From the NCBI GenBank assembly GCA_038207565.1, contig JBBQZQ010000009.1:39073-103072 (forward strand): 64,000 bases of DNA, written 5' to 3'. The notes beneath the pieces are model-generated. The model had not been told where the DNA came from, did no database searches, and saw only the letters and a list, made by a program, of their open reading frames with translations. The translations under genes and the position numbers were made by a program. This stretch comes from JALZAI01 sp038207565 (lineage in GTDB: Bacteria; Actinomycetota; Actinomycetes; Mycobacteriales; Jatrophihabitantaceae). Positions 8,360 to 17,412 of this stretch are shown one piece after another; the first letter of the stretch is position 1; each line of letters starts with the position of its first letter.

Positions 8360-8797
8360 TCAGTCCTCGGTCTCGGCCTCGCGCGGCTTGCGGTACGGAT
8401 CGGGGTCACCGGCGGGCTGCGCGCCCTGGCGCACCGCCTCGACCTGGGCATCGACGCGTGCCGCGACGGCAAGCAGCTGATCGATGTACTTCGCGTCCTC
8501 GGGCAACGAGTCCAGTGCGAATGTCAGCGTCGGGGTGAACCGCACGCCGGTCTGGCGGCCGACCTCGCTGCGCAGCACGCCCTTGGCGGACTCCAGTGCG
8601 GCGGCCGATTCCACTCGCGCAGTCTCGTCCCCGTACACGGTGTAGAAGATCGTTGCGTCGTGCAGATCGCCCGTCAGCCGGACGTCGGTGATCGTGACCA
8701 TGCCGAGTCGCGGGTCCTTGACCTGCATCTCCAGTGTGGTCGCCACGATCTGTTTGATCCGTCCGGCGAGGCGACGGGCACGTCCGGCATCCACCAT
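8360..8797 (-). CDS. rbfA: 30S ribosome-binding factor A
   Basis: RbfA binds free 30S subunits and assists late 16S rRNA maturation, especially in the cold. The 145-residue product has the KH-like core of the family: RRLAGRIKQIVATTLE, DPRLGMVTITDVRLTGDLHDATIFYTVYG, shown here as DPRLGMVTITDVRL and ATIFYTVYG, then FTPTLTFALD and the D-rich tail. It follows infB and ylxP on the minus strand in the standard order and its stop codon abuts dinF with no gap. Confidence 0.96.
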   Translation of the reverse strand: MVDAGRARRLAGRIKQIVATTLEMQVKDPRLGMVTITDVRLTGDLHDATIFYTVYGDETARVESAAALESAKGVLRSEVGRQTGVRFTPTLTFALDSLPEDAKYIDQLLAVAARVDAQVEAVRQGAQPAGDPDPYRKPREAETED

Positions 8798-8821
8798 GAC
8801 TTTCTCCTTCTCCGTCCGGAC

Positions 8822-9121
8822 TCAGTCCAGATCTTGGTCGTCGAGCACGCGCGTGCGCATCGACAGCACTTCGACCTCGGGACGGCCGGCGATCAACCGC
8901 TCGCACGCCGCGAGCACCTCGACCACATGCGCGTGATCTGTGGCCACCAGCGCGACCGACACCTCGGCGCGCCGGTGCAGTTCCTGATCCCCGGTCTCCG
9001 CGGCCGACACCTCGAATCTGCGCCGCAGCTCCGCCACCAGCGGCCGTACCACCCCCCGCTTCTCCTTCAGTGAATGCACATCCCCCAACAGCAGATCAAC
9101 ACTCAACGTCCCCACCACCAT
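8822..9121 (-). CDS. ylxP: DUF503 family protein (YlxP-like)
   Basis: The 99-residue protein matches DUF503: it begins VVGTLSVDLLLGDVHSLKEKR and has the SVALVATDHAHVVEVL helix (family form: sheet-helix repeats resembling a ferredoxin fold). YlxP proteins are encoded between infB and rbfA in many Gram-positives and are thought to act in ribosome assembly or RNA binding, but the role is not settled. The gene is 24 nt upstream of rbfA and is separated from infB by a 125-nt spacer containing a hairpin. Confidence 0.88.
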   Translation of the reverse strand: MVVGTLSVDLLLGDVHSLKEKRGVVRPLVAELRRRFEVSAAETGDQELHRRAEVSVALVATDHAHVVEVLAACERLIAGRPEVEVLSMRTRVLDDQDLD

Positions 9122-9182
9122 TGCTACTCACCAATCCCGAGTGCGGCGAGGTGACCCGACAGCGGAGGCGGAACGAGATTGA

Positions 9183-9229
9183 CCGGTCCGGACATGTAGA
9201 AGGGTTGTTGGTTCTCACGTCCGGACCGG
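9183..9229 (-). terminator. Hairpin between infB and ylxP
   Basis: Perfect 11-bp arms (CCGGTCCGGAC / GTCCGGACCGG) enclose 25 nt, 18 nt past the infB stop. It may attenuate read-through from infB into ylxP-rbfA or stabilise the infB 3' end. Confidence 0.5.
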
Positions 9230-9246
9230 GCGACCTCGTGCAGCCG

Positions 9247-12207
9247 TCAGGCCCGCGGCTTCTCCCGCAGTTCGAACGTCTCGATCACGTCCTCGATCTT
9301 GATGTCGTTGAACGACCCGAGACCGATACCGCACTCGTAACCGTCCCGAACCTCGGTCGCGTCGTCCTTGAAGCGCCGCAGCGACTCGACGGTGAGGTTG
9401 TCGGCCACCACCGCGCCGTCGCGGACCAGGCGTGCCTTGCTGTTGCGCCGGATCAGGCCCGAGCGGACGAGCGAACCCGCGATGTTGCCGATGCGCGGCA
9501 CCCGGAACACCTCGCGGACTTCGGCGGTACCGAGCTGCACCTCTTCGAATTCGGGCTTGAGCATGCCCTTGAGCGCTGCCTCGATCTCGTCGATGGCCTG
9601 GTAGATCACCGTGTAGTACCGGATGTCGACGCCTTCACGCTCGGCAGCCTCGCGGGCTTTGCCCTCGGGACGGACGTTGAAGCCGATCACCACGGCATCG
9701 GAGGCGATGGCGAGGTTGATGTCGTTCTCGGTTATCGCACCGACACCCCGGCTGATCACGCGAAGCGACACCTCCTCCTTCGCCTCGCCCAGGTCGAGGT
9801 TCACCAGGGCGTCCTCGAGTGCCTCGACCGAGCCGGACACGTCGCCCTTGATGATGAGGTTGAGCTGCTGTACCTCACCGGCGGCCAGCGCCTTGTCCAG
9901 GTCGTCCAGCGAGATGCGCGGACGCGACGAGGCGAGCTGAGCATTGCGCTCGCGAGCCTGGCGACGGTCGGCGATCTGCCGGCCGATGCGGTCCTCGTCG
10001 ACAACGAGGAACGAATCGCCGGCACCGGGCACCGAGGTCAGACCCAGCACCTGTACCGGGCGAGCGGGATCGGCCTCTAGGAGGTTGTCGCCGTTCTCGT
10101 CGAGCATGGCGCGCACCCGACCGAAGGCGTCGCCCGCGACCAGCGATTCGCCAATGCGCAGCGTTCCGCGCTGCACCAGCAGCGAGGCCACCGGACCACG
10201 GCCACGGTCGAGGCGGGCCTCGATGACGATGCCCTGCGCGTCCTGGTCGGGGTTGGCCCGCAGGTCGAGCGCGGCGTCGGCCGTGAGCAGGATGCCCTCG
10301 AGCAACCCGTCGATATTCGTGTGCGACCGGGCCGACACATCGACGAAGAGGGTGTCGCCGCCGTACTCCTCGGCGACCAGGCCGTACTCGGTGAGCTGCT
10401 GGCGCACCTTGGCCGGGTTGGCACCTTCCTTGTCGATCTTGTTCACGGCCACCACGATCGGGACGTCAGCCGCCTGGGCGTGGTTGAGCGCCTCGATGGT
10501 CTGCGGCATAACGCCGTCGTCGGCGGCAACCACCAGCACCACGATGTCCGTGGTGGCGGCACCACGCGCACGCATGGCGGTGAACGCCTCGTGGCCCGGG
10601 GTGTCGATGAAGGTGATCGGACGGTCGTTGCCGTCGTGCTGGACATGCACCTGGTAGGCACCGATGTGCTGGGTGATGCCGCCGGCCTCGCCCTGCATGA
10701 CCCTGGTCTGCCGGATCGCGTCCAGCAGTCGGGTCTTGCCGTGGTCGACGTGACCCATCACGGTGACGACCGGCGGACGGGCCACCAGGTTGTCGTCCTC
10801 GCCCTCGTCCTCGCCGAAGGTCAGGTCGTAGTCCTTGAGCAGCTCGCGGTCCTCGTCCTCGGGGCTGACGATCTGAACCTGGTAGTTGAGCTCGACACCG
10901 AGTAATTGCAGGACGTCCTCGTTCACCGATTGCGTGGCGGTGACCATCTCACCGAGATGGAACATCACCTGCACCAGCGATGCGGGGTTCGCGTCGATCT
11001 TGTCGGCGAAATCGGACAGCGATGCACCGCGGGGCAGGCGCACGATGTCGCCGTCGCCACGTGGGACCTGCACGCCGCCGATCGACGGCGCGGACATGTT
11101 GTCGAATTCCTGACGCCGCTGTTTCTTGCTCTTGCGGCCACGCGACGGGCGACCGCCGCGGTTACCGAACGCACCGGCCGTCGTGGCACCACGGCCACGT
11201 CCGCCGGGACCGCCCGGACGACCGCCGCGGTACGGCCCGGCAGGTCCGCCGGGACCGCCCGGAGCACCACCGCCACCACCGCCACCTCCGCTCGGGCCGC
11301 CAGGTCCGCTACGGAAACCGCCACTGCCGCCACCAGGGCGAGCGCCCGAGGGGGCACCCGGACGACCGGGGCCGCCGCTACGCGCACCCGGGCCGCCGGG
11401 TCCGCCTGGTCCGCCGGGTCCACCTGGTCCACCGGGTCCGCCGGGACGCCCGCCGCTGGTCCGACCAGGCACCATGCCCGGGCTCGGCCGCGGCGGCATC
11501 ATGCCGGGGTTGGGACGTGGCCCGCCAGGGCCGCTGGCGCCACCGGGACGGGCGGGACGCGGCGGCATGCCGCTAGGCCCCGCTGGCCGGGGAGCGACCG
11601 GACGAGGCGCGGCGGCAGCGCCGCCGACGCCGAACGGATTGTTGGCAATGCGCGGGCCCGGGCGCGGGCCGGGAGCTGCCGGACGGCCGTCGACGGGAGC
11701 GGACGCAGCGGGCGCAATCGGCTCGCCCGCAGCGAACGGGGCGCCCGGGGCGACCGGGGCGCCCGGAGCGACCGGGTCGGTCGCGGCGCCCGGAGCGCCC
11801 GGCACGGACGGGCTCGGGCCGGGCGACACCACGGCCGGCGCGGCGGGGGCGACCGGCGGCGCGGGAGCGGGCGCCGCCGGTGCGGCCGGGCTCGCCGGCG
11901 CAGTGGGAGCGACCTCAGGACCTGGGGTGCTCGGCGGCGAGACGACAGCCGGGCGGACCGTGTCGACCTCGGCGGGTGCCGGGGCATCCACCGTCGCCTG
12001 CACGACGGCCTTCTCGGCGGCTACCTTCTTCGCCGGCTGGGTCTGCGGGACGGGAAACGCCTCGTGCAGCTTGCGCGCGACCGGCGCCTCCACGGTCGAG
12101 GACGCAGACTTCACGTACTCGCCCATCTCGGTCAGCTTGGCGAGAACTTCTTTGCTGGTTACTCCGAGCTCTTTCGCGAGCGCGGAAACGCGGGCCTTGC
12201 CTGCCAC
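9247..12207 (-). CDS. infB: Translation initiation factor IF-2
   Basis: IF-2 is the GTPase that delivers initiator tRNA to the 30S subunit and promotes subunit joining. The 986-residue product has an N-terminal IF2_N domain (KARVSALAKELGVTSKEVLAKL), then a Pro/Ala-rich stretch to about residue 230 and a Gly/Arg-rich stretch with GGPGGPGG repeats to about 370, as typical of actinobacteria. A second IF2_N domain, the G domain (VMGHVDHGKT, DTPGHEAF, NKID) and the C-terminal domains II-IV follow. The start is GTG at 12207 preceded by AAGGAG; a start 30 nt upstream would place the factor behind a non-family leader. It is downstream of ylxR. Confidence 0.97.
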   Translation of the reverse strand: MAGKARVSALAKELGVTSKEVLAKLTEMGEYVKSASSTVEAPVARKLHEAFPVPQTQPAKKVAAEKAVVQATVDAPAPAEVDTVRPAVVSPPSTPGPEVAPTAPASPAAPAAPAPAPPVAPAAPAVVSPGPSPSVPGAPGAATDPVAPGAPVAPGAPFAAGEPIAPAASAPVDGRPAAPGPRPGPRIANNPFGVGGAAAAPRPVAPRPAGPSGMPPRPARPGGASGPGGPRPNPGMMPPRPSPGMVPGRTSGGRPGGPGGPGGPGGPGGPGGPGARSGGPGRPGAPSGARPGGGSGGFRSGPGGPSGGGGGGGGAPGGPGGPAGPYRGGRPGGPGGRGRGATTAGAFGNRGGRPSRGRKSKKQRRQEFDNMSAPSIGGVQVPRGDGDIVRLPRGASLSDFADKIDANPASLVQVMFHLGEMVTATQSVNEDVLQLLGVELNYQVQIVSPEDEDRELLKDYDLTFGEDEGEDDNLVARPPVVTVMGHVDHGKTRLLDAIRQTRVMQGEAGGITQHIGAYQVHVQHDGNDRPITFIDTPGHEAFTAMRARGAATTDIVVLVVAADDGVMPQTIEALNHAQAADVPIVVAVNKIDKEGANPAKVRQQLTEYGLVAEEYGGDTLFVDVSARSHTNIDGLLEGILLTADAALDLRANPDQDAQGIVIEARLDRGRGPVASLLVQRGTLRIGESLVAGDAFGRVRAMLDENGDNLLEADPARPVQVLGLTSVPGAGDSFLVVDEDRIGRQIADRRQARERNAQLASSRPRISLDDLDKALAAGEVQQLNLIIKGDVSGSVEALEDALVNLDLGEAKEEVSLRVISRGVGAITENDINLAIASDAVVIGFNVRPEGKAREAAEREGVDIRYYTVIYQAIDEIEAALKGMLKPEFEEVQLGTAEVREVFRVPRIGNIAGSLVRSGLIRRNSKARLVRDGAVVADNLTVESLRRFKDDATEVRDGYECGIGLGSFNDIKIEDVIETFELREKPRA

Positions 12208-12282
12208 GTGACTCCTTCGAGGAGGTCCGGGCGGCATCCCGCTCGAACCCGTTAGACGGTGGACATGCTCATTGCTGGCGCT

Positions 12283-12651
12283 TCATCGAGTGCCCATAGC
12301 TCTTATCTCCTGCGGGGTTCCGCCGGTCGGTTTCCCAGGTGGCTTCGTGAGGTAATCGCGTACGGCCGTCAGATCCAGCGAGCCGGGCACCCGGAGGGCC
12401 CGGGCGAAGGCCCGGCGACGTTCGGCGAGTTCGAAACACCCGGGAACGGGGTGCAACCACGCACCTCGACCGGGCAAGCGTCGACGCGATTCGGGGACGA
12501 CGACCGGACCTGAGTCCGGCATCCCCCGGGCCACGACGACACGAAGCAACTCGGCAGCCACCGCTCGTTGCCGGCATCCGATACACGTCCGGATCGGGGC
12601 GCGAGGCCCAGCCGGGTCGGGATCGGCTGCCGATGACGCTCGGACGGCCAT
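12283..12651 (-). CDS. ylxR: YlxR family RNA-binding protein (DUF448)
   Basis: The 122-residue protein carries the DUF448 signature PIRTCIGCRQRAVAAELLRVV (PIRTCIGCRQ is diagnostic), then GRGAWLHPVPGCFELAERR and a C-terminal RAFARALRV helix. YlxR proteins are small nucleic-acid-binding proteins encoded between nusA and infB; a link to RNase P has been reported in Bacillus. The start is taken as ATG at 12651, 8 nt after the nusA stop, because an earlier in-frame start would overlap the whole nusA tail. Confidence 0.9.
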   Translation of the reverse strand: MAVRASSAADPDPAGPRAPIRTCIGCRQRAVAAELLRVVVARGMPDSGPVVVPESRRRLPGRGAWLHPVPGCFELAERRRAFARALRVPGSLDLTAVRDYLTKPPGKPTGGTPQEIRAMGTR

Positions 12652-12658
12652 TGTCAGT

Positions 12659-13795
12659 CTACCCCCCGCGCCCGGACGCGTCGTGCACCCTGCTGGACTC
12701 GTCGCGACCCGTCGGCTCCCTGGCCACGTCCAGCGACGCGCCGGCTGCACCGGCAACGCCGACCTCACCAGCCACGCCCAGATCAGCGCCCGCGGTGCGC
12801 GCTACGTCCTCGGGCGGCGGCTCGGAGTCGCTGTGGATGTCGATACGCCAGCCGGTCAGCCGGGCGGCGAGACGGGCGTTCTGCCCCTCACGTCCGATCG
12901 CCAGCGAAAGCTGGAAGTCCGGCACGACCACGCGCACGGATTGCGTCGTGTAATCGACGACGTGACTCTCCAGCGCATGCGCCGGCGAGAGTGCGTTCCC
13001 GACGTAGGTCGCCGGCTCGTCCGCCCAGTCGATAATGTCGATCTTCTCGCCGTGCAGCTCGGCCACCACGTTGCGGACCCGCTGCCCCATCGGTCCGATG
13101 CATGCGCCTTTGGCGTTGAGTCCGGCCACCGAGGTGCGCACCGCGATCTTGCTGCGGTGTCCGGCCTCGCGGGCCACGTCCACGATCTCGACGCTGCCGT
13201 CGGCGATTTCGGGCACCTCGAGCGCGAACAACTTCTTGACCAGGCTCGGGTGGGTGCGGCTGACCGTCACCTGCGGTCCGCGCATCCCCCGGCTCACCCC
13301 GATGACGTAGCAGCGCAGTCGCGCGCCGTGGCGGTAGTCCTCGCCGGGGACCTGTTCAGACAGCGGCAGGACTGCCTCGATCTTGCCGATGTCCACCAGC
13401 ACGACACCGCGCTGGGCGGCCTGGGCGTCGGCTTGGGTCACGCCGGTGACGATGTCGCCCTCGCGCCCGGAGTACTCGCCGTAGGTCTGGTCGTGCTCGG
13501 CATCGCGCAACCGCTGCAGGATGACCTGGCGGGCGGTCATGGCCGCGACCCGGCCGAAGTCGGTGGGCGTGTCGTCGTACTCCTCAACGACCGCACCGTC
13601 AGGGCCCAGGTCCTGCGCCCAGACGATCACCTCTCCGCTTTTGGCGTCGATCGCGACGCGGGCGTGGGGCATCGAATGCGGCGTGTGCCGGTACGCGGTG
13701 AGCAGTGCGGTTTCGAGCGCATCGAGCAAGGTCGCGAACGGGATCTCCTTCTCGCGCTCGATGCTGTGCAGCGCGGCGATGTCGACATTGACCAT
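12659..13795 (-). CDS. nusA: Transcription termination/antitermination factor NusA
   Basis: NusA binds RNA polymerase and modulates pausing, termination and rRNA antitermination. The 378-residue protein has the N-terminal polymerase-binding domain (VDIAALHSIEREKEIPFATLL), an S1 domain around residues 110-180 (GDIVTGVTQ, GVVLVDIGKIEAVLP), and two KH domains marked by GACIGPMGQRVRNVV and SLAIGREGQNARLAARLTG. The last 50 residues are a low-complexity tail without the acidic repeats of proteobacteria. It starts 2 nt after the rimP stop. Confidence 0.97.
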   Translation of the reverse strand: MVNVDIAALHSIEREKEIPFATLLDALETALLTAYRHTPHSMPHARVAIDAKSGEVIVWAQDLGPDGAVVEEYDDTPTDFGRVAAMTARQVILQRLRDAEHDQTYGEYSGREGDIVTGVTQADAQAAQRGVVLVDIGKIEAVLPLSEQVPGEDYRHGARLRCYVIGVSRGMRGPQVTVSRTHPSLVKKLFALEVPEIADGSVEIVDVAREAGHRSKIAVRTSVAGLNAKGACIGPMGQRVRNVVAELHGEKIDIIDWADEPATYVGNALSPAHALESHVVDYTTQSVRVVVPDFQLSLAIGREGQNARLAARLTGWRIDIHSDSEPPPEDVARTAGADLGVAGEVGVAGAAGASLDVAREPTGRDESSRVHDASGRGG

Positions 13796-13797
13796 GC

Positions 13798-14334
13798 TCA
13801 GTCCTCCCCTCGACTCCTGCGGTTGAACTCAACCTGGACGCGGCCCTTGCCGAGATCCGCCCACCCCACCTCGTGGGTGCGTCCGGCCACGTCCAGTGTG
13901 ACGCCGGCGTCCGAGGTCGCCACGACGCGTCCGGTCAGCGTGTGCTCGCCCACCGGCACCGTGACCAACCGGCCGACGGCGCGACCCCAGTGCCGCGGTT
14001 CGACGAGCGGGCGGTCCACGCCCGGCGAGCTGACCTCCAGCACGAACGGGCCGGCGAAGGCGGCGCCGCCCGGCGCGTCGTCCTCAAGCGCTGCGGACAC
14101 GACTCGGCTGATCTCGGCCACCGCGTCGAGGTCCACCCCGTCGTCAGCGTCCACGATCACCCGAATCAGGCTGCGCCTGCCGGTCGAGGTGACGGTGAGG
14201 TCCTCGAGGTCGTGCCCGGTCGCTTCCACGAGGGGTCCGAGCAGCTCGAGAAGGTGCTCGCGTACCTCGGTGCTCGCGGCGCCGGGACGTGCGCCGGTGC
14301 GGGCGGGCGGCCTGCCGGAAGTGCCGGGCGGCAT
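13798..14334 (-). CDS. rimP: Ribosome maturation factor RimP
   Basis: RimP is needed for 30S subunit maturation. The 178-residue protein has the N-terminal alpha/beta domain (GHDLEDLTVTSTGRRSLIRVIVD is the family core, seen as LEDLTV and LIRVIVDADDGVDLDAVAEI), the conserved FVLEVSSPGVDRPL motif, and a C-terminal SH3-like domain (GRVVATSDAGVTLDV). The ATG at 14334 is preceded by a GGAG-like site and starts the rimP-nusA-ylxR-infB operon. It is divergent from the Tat-exported protein gene 86 nt away. Confidence 0.95.
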   Translation of the reverse strand: MPPGTSGRPPARTGARPGAASTEVREHLLELLGPLVEATGHDLEDLTVTSTGRRSLIRVIVDADDGVDLDAVAEISRVVSAALEDDAPGGAAFAGPFVLEVSSPGVDRPLVEPRHWGRAVGRLVTVPVGEHTLTGRVVATSDAGVTLDVAGRTHEVGWADLGKGRVQVEFNRRSRGED

Positions 14335-14419
14335 CGTCGCTCCTGTCGTGAAGTTGTGAGACGGCGAGCCTATCCGCTTCGCCCGGACTGCCGGGTCATG
14401 TCTGGCAGACTTGCTCGTG

Positions 14420-14938
14420 ATGGACCGCGACCGCGACCGCCCCGCTTCGCAACGCGGCACCGGGACGTCGCGACGCGGTTTCCTCGTCGCCGGGGCCCTC
14501 GGTGTCGTGGCGGCCGGGAGCGGGGTCGCCGTGGGCGTGGCCACCACGGGCGACGATCCCCTGCCTTTCGTCGAGTCCCCGCAGATCCTGCTCGGTGCCG
14601 TTGCTGCCGAGCGAGCGCTGATCGCCGAGCTCGACGCTGCTCGCACCGCCCACCCCGCCCTGCGGCCGATGTTGGCGCAGCTGCGCGCCGATCACGCGGC
14701 CCATTTGAGCGCGCTGCGCGCTGCGGTGGCGCTCGCCGCGCCGGTCCCGAATGCGTCGGCCGTCGCGTCCCCGCCGCCGGCGCCGGCTCGGCCGGCCAAC
14801 CGGGCGCGCCTGCGGATACTCGAGCAACGGGCCGCGACCAGGGCCGCCGCCGCGGCCCTGCAGCTCGGCGGGCGCGATGCCGTCCTGCTCGCGAGCATCG
14901 CCGCGTGCGAGGCGACCCACGCCGAGTTGCTGTCGTGA
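14420..14938 (+). CDS. Tat-exported protein with ferritin-like helices
   Basis: The 172-residue product has a twin-arginine signal (TSRRGFLVAGALGVVAAGSG, residues about 18-37), implying export of a folded protein. The rest is Ala-rich and helical, with ERALIAELDAARTAHPALRP and LAQLRADHAAHLSALRAAV, reminiscent of a ferritin-like bundle. The start is ATG at 14420; the upstream TTG at 14411 is weaker. It overlaps the next gene (GTGA), so the two are translationally coupled and probably work together. A similar pair lies beside rimP in mycobacteria. Function is not known. Confidence 0.65.
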   Translation: MDRDRDRPASQRGTGTSRRGFLVAGALGVVAAGSGVAVGVATTGDDPLPFVESPQILLGAVAAERALIAELDAARTAHPALRPMLAQLRADHAAHLSALRAAVALAAPVPNASAVASPPPAPARPANRARLRILEQRAATRAAAAALQLGGRDAVLLASIAACEATHAELLS

Positions 14939-15363
14939 ACGCGCTCGTCGAGGCCTGGCAGGCAGCGCTGGCGGCAGAGCAGCAAGCGGCCTTCGGCTAC
15001 GGATTGCTGGGCCCGCAGTTGCCTGATTCGCACCGCGAGCTGGCAGGGTCGTGCAGCTCCGGGCACCACGCGCTGATCGTTTCGACATCGTCGGCTCTGG
15101 CGCGCGCCGGACACGCACCGCTCGCCCCGCAGGTCGACTACCCCGCGCTCTACCCCGTCCACGGGTCGACGGCGGCGAACGCGCTGGCCGTCCGGCTCGA
15201 GACCGACTGCGCGGTGGCCTGGCGCTACCTTTATGCGCTCGCGGCGGCGACTGCGGGCACCGAGGCCACCGCCCGCCGCCAGGACGCGCAAACAGCCCTT
15301 ACCGCCAGCGCCGTCCGTGCCGTCCGCTGGCGCGGCTCGAGCGTCGCCTTCCCCGGCATCTGA
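14935..15363 (+). CDS. DUF4439 ferritin-like protein
   Basis: This 142-residue protein resembles DUF4439 members: VEAWQAALAAEQQAAFGYG near the start, HRELAGSCSSGHHALI, and ETDCAVAWRYLYALAAAT in the last helix. These carry Glu/His positions like those of ferritin-like bundles, but a diiron site cannot be confirmed. No export signal is present. The GTG start overlaps the stop of the Tat-exported gene before it. Its own TGA forms the first bases of palindrome P2. Family function is unknown. Confidence 0.75.
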   Translation: MNALVEAWQAALAAEQQAAFGYGLLGPQLPDSHRELAGSCSSGHHALIVSTSSALARAGHAPLAPQVDYPALYPVHGSTAANALAVRLETDCAVAWRYLYALAAATAGTEATARRQDAQTALTASAVRAVRWRGSSVAFPGI

Positions 15364-15417
15364 CCGACCGTGGTTCCTTACCCCTCCCTCGGGTGGGTAA
15401 AGAACCACGATCGGTCA
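15361..15417 (-). terminator. Long palindrome P2, probable terminator of the ABC operon
   Basis: Arms of 23 bp (15361-15383 and 15395-15417) enclose an 11-nt loop. The two arm differences become G-U pairs in a minus-strand transcript, so the RNA hairpin there is fully paired. It lies 12 nt past the stop of the minus-strand ABC gene and includes the stop of the plus-strand DUF4439 gene. The arms contain CCGTGGTTC, shared with palindrome P3. Confidence 0.75.
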
Positions 15418-15429
15418 GCCGCCGGCGCC

Positions 15430-17412
15430 CTAACCGACCGTTTGCGCCGCCGCCTCGGTGAACTGCGCAGAGTAAAGGTCGTAGTAGGCGCCGCGATTGT
15501 GCAACAGCTCGGTGTGCGTGCCCTGTTCGACGATGCGTCCGTGCTCCATGACCAGGATCAGGTCGGCGTCGCGGATCGTCGAGAGCCGGTGTGCGACCAC
15601 GAAGCTGGTGCGGTTCGCCCGCAGCGCGGCGGTCGCGTGCTGGACGAGCAGCTCGGTACGGGTGTCGACCGCGCTCGTCGCCTCGTCCAGGATCAGCAGT
15701 GCCGGGTCGGCGAGGAACGCACGAGCGATCGTGATCAGCTGTCGCTGCCCGGCACTGACATTGCCGCTGGCCTCGTCCAGCACGGTGTCGTAGCCGTCGG
15801 GAAGTGTCTGCACAAAGCGGTGCACGAACGCGGCCGTCGCGGCCTCGAGGATCTGCTCGTCGCTGGCGTCCGGGCGGCCGTAGGCGATGTTGTCCCAGAT
15901 GGTCCCGCCGAAGAGCCACGTGTCCTGCAGCACCATGCCGATGCTGCCCCGCAACCGATCACGCTGCATCGCGGTGATGTCGACGCCGTCCAGCGTGATG
16001 CGCCCCGAGTCCAGCTCGTAGAAACGCATGATCAGGTTGACCAGGGTGGTCTTGCCGGCGCCCGTCGGACCGACGATCGCGACGGTGTGCCCAGGCTCGG
16101 CGACGAGCGAGAGATCGTCGATGAGCGAGACGTCGGCCCGGTACCGGAACCCTACGTGCTCGAATTCCACCCGCCCGACCCGTTTGCGCGGCGCAACTGG
16201 GTCGAGCGGATCGGGCGTTTGGTCGGGGGCATCGAGCAGGTCGAACACGCGCTCGGCCGACGCCACACCGGACTGGAGCAGGTTCGCCATCGAGGCCAGC
16301 TGGGTGAGCGGTTGGGTGAACTGCCGCGAGTACTGGATGAACGCCTGCACGTCGCCGAGGGACATGCTGCCCGATGCCACGCGCAGGCCGCCGACGACCG
16401 CGATCGCGACGTAGTTCAGGTTTCCGATGAACATCATCGTCGGCATGATGATGCCGCTGATGAACTGGGCGCCGAAGCCGGCCTGGAACAATTCCTCGTT
16501 GGTCGCTTCGAAGCGTTCCTCGACGTCGAGCCGGCGGCCGAACACCCGGACGAGCTCATGTCCCGAGAACGACTCCTCGATCTGCGCATTCAGCTGACCC
16601 GTGGCGCGCCACTGCGCGATGAACTTCCCCTGCGAGCGTTTGGCGATCGCCTTCGTCGCCAGGATCGAGACCGGCACCGTGACGAGCGCGATGAGTGCCA
16701 GCAGCGGCGAGATGATCACCATCATGGCAACGACGCCCACCACAGTCAGCAACGACGTGAGGAGCTGGCCGAGGGTCTGCTGCAGGCTCTGCGAGATGTT
16801 GTCGATGTCGTTGGTGACCCGGCTCAACATCTCCCCGCGCGGCTGCGCGTCGACATAGGGCAGCGGCAGGCGGTTCAGCTTGTCCTCGACGTCGGAACGC
16901 AATCTGTTGACGGTCTGCTGCACGACGTCGTTCAGCAGGTACCCCTGGAGCCACATCAGCACCGACGCGCCGAGATAGAGGACAAGCGCGAGCATCAGGA
17001 CGTCGGCGAGAGCCGCGAAGTCGATTCCGGTACCCGGTACGGCATGTGAGCGCAGCAACACCTCACCCAGATTGTCGTTGCCCTCGGCGCGCGCCCGCTG
17101 GGCCGCCTGCTCCAGCGTCGTGCCCGACGGCAGGTTCTTGCCCAGCACCCCATTGAAGATCACGTCGGTTGCGCGTCCGAGCAGCCGCGGCCCGATCACC
17201 GACAAGACCACGCTGCCCACGCTCAACAGCAGGACCATGATCACCTGCAGCCGGGCCGGGCTCAGGCGGGTGATCAGCCGGCGTGCCGAAGGCCCGAAGG
17301 TCATCGCCTTCTCGGTCGGCATCGCCGCGCCCATCCACGGCGGACCCCCACCGCGACGGGCTGCGCCGCCCACGTCCGCAAGACGCTGCGGCACGACCTT
17401 TGCGTCACTCAA
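15430..17412 (-). CDS. ABC exporter subunit with fused membrane and ATPase domains
   Basis: The 660-residue half-transporter has a six-helix exporter domain (about residues 50-350) and a C-terminal ATPase with GPTGAGKTTL (Walker A), NVSAGQRQLI (signature), LLILDEATSAVD (Walker B) and FVVAHRLST (canonical H-loop). The leader RGGGPPWMGAAMPTEKAMTFGPSARRL (PTEKAMTFGPSARRL is typical) marks the actinobacterial multidrug-type heterodimers. The TTG at 17412 overlaps the stop of the upstream subunit gene, so the pair is coupled. Substrate unknown; drug or lipid export is likely by family. Confidence 0.88.
   Translation of the reverse strand: MSDAKVVPQRLADVGGAARRGGGPPWMGAAMPTEKAMTFGPSARRLITRLSPARLQVIMVLLLSVGSVVLSVIGPRLLGRATDVIFNGVLGKNLPSGTTLEQAAQRARAEGNDNLGEVLLRSHAVPGTGIDFAALADVLMLALVLYLGASVLMWLQGYLLNDVVQQTVNRLRSDVEDKLNRLPLPYVDAQPRGEMLSRVTNDIDNISQSLQQTLGQLLTSLLTVVGVVAMMVIISPLLALIALVTVPVSILATKAIAKRSQGKFIAQWRATGQLNAQIEESFSGHELVRVFGRRLDVEERFEATNEELFQAGFGAQFISGIIMPTMMFIGNLNYVAIAVVGGLRVASGSMSLGDVQAFIQYSRQFTQPLTQLASMANLLQSGVASAERVFDLLDAPDQTPDPLDPVAPRKRVGRVEFEHVGFRYRADVSLIDDLSLVAEPGHTVAIVGPTGAGKTTLVNLIMRFYELDSGRITLDGVDITAMQRDRLRGSIGMVLQDTWLFGGTIWDNIAYGRPDASDEQILEAATAAFVHRFVQTLPDGYDTVLDEASGNVSAGQRQLITIARAFLADPALLILDEATSAVDTRTELLVQHATAALRANRTSFVVAHRLSTIRDADLILVMEHGRIVEQGTHTELLHNRGAYYDLYSAQFTEAAAQTVG

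Noticed and set aside
10906..12255. Long plus-strand frames across infB
   Set aside because: They reflect the Gly/Pro/Arg-rich coding sequence of IF-2 read on the other strand.
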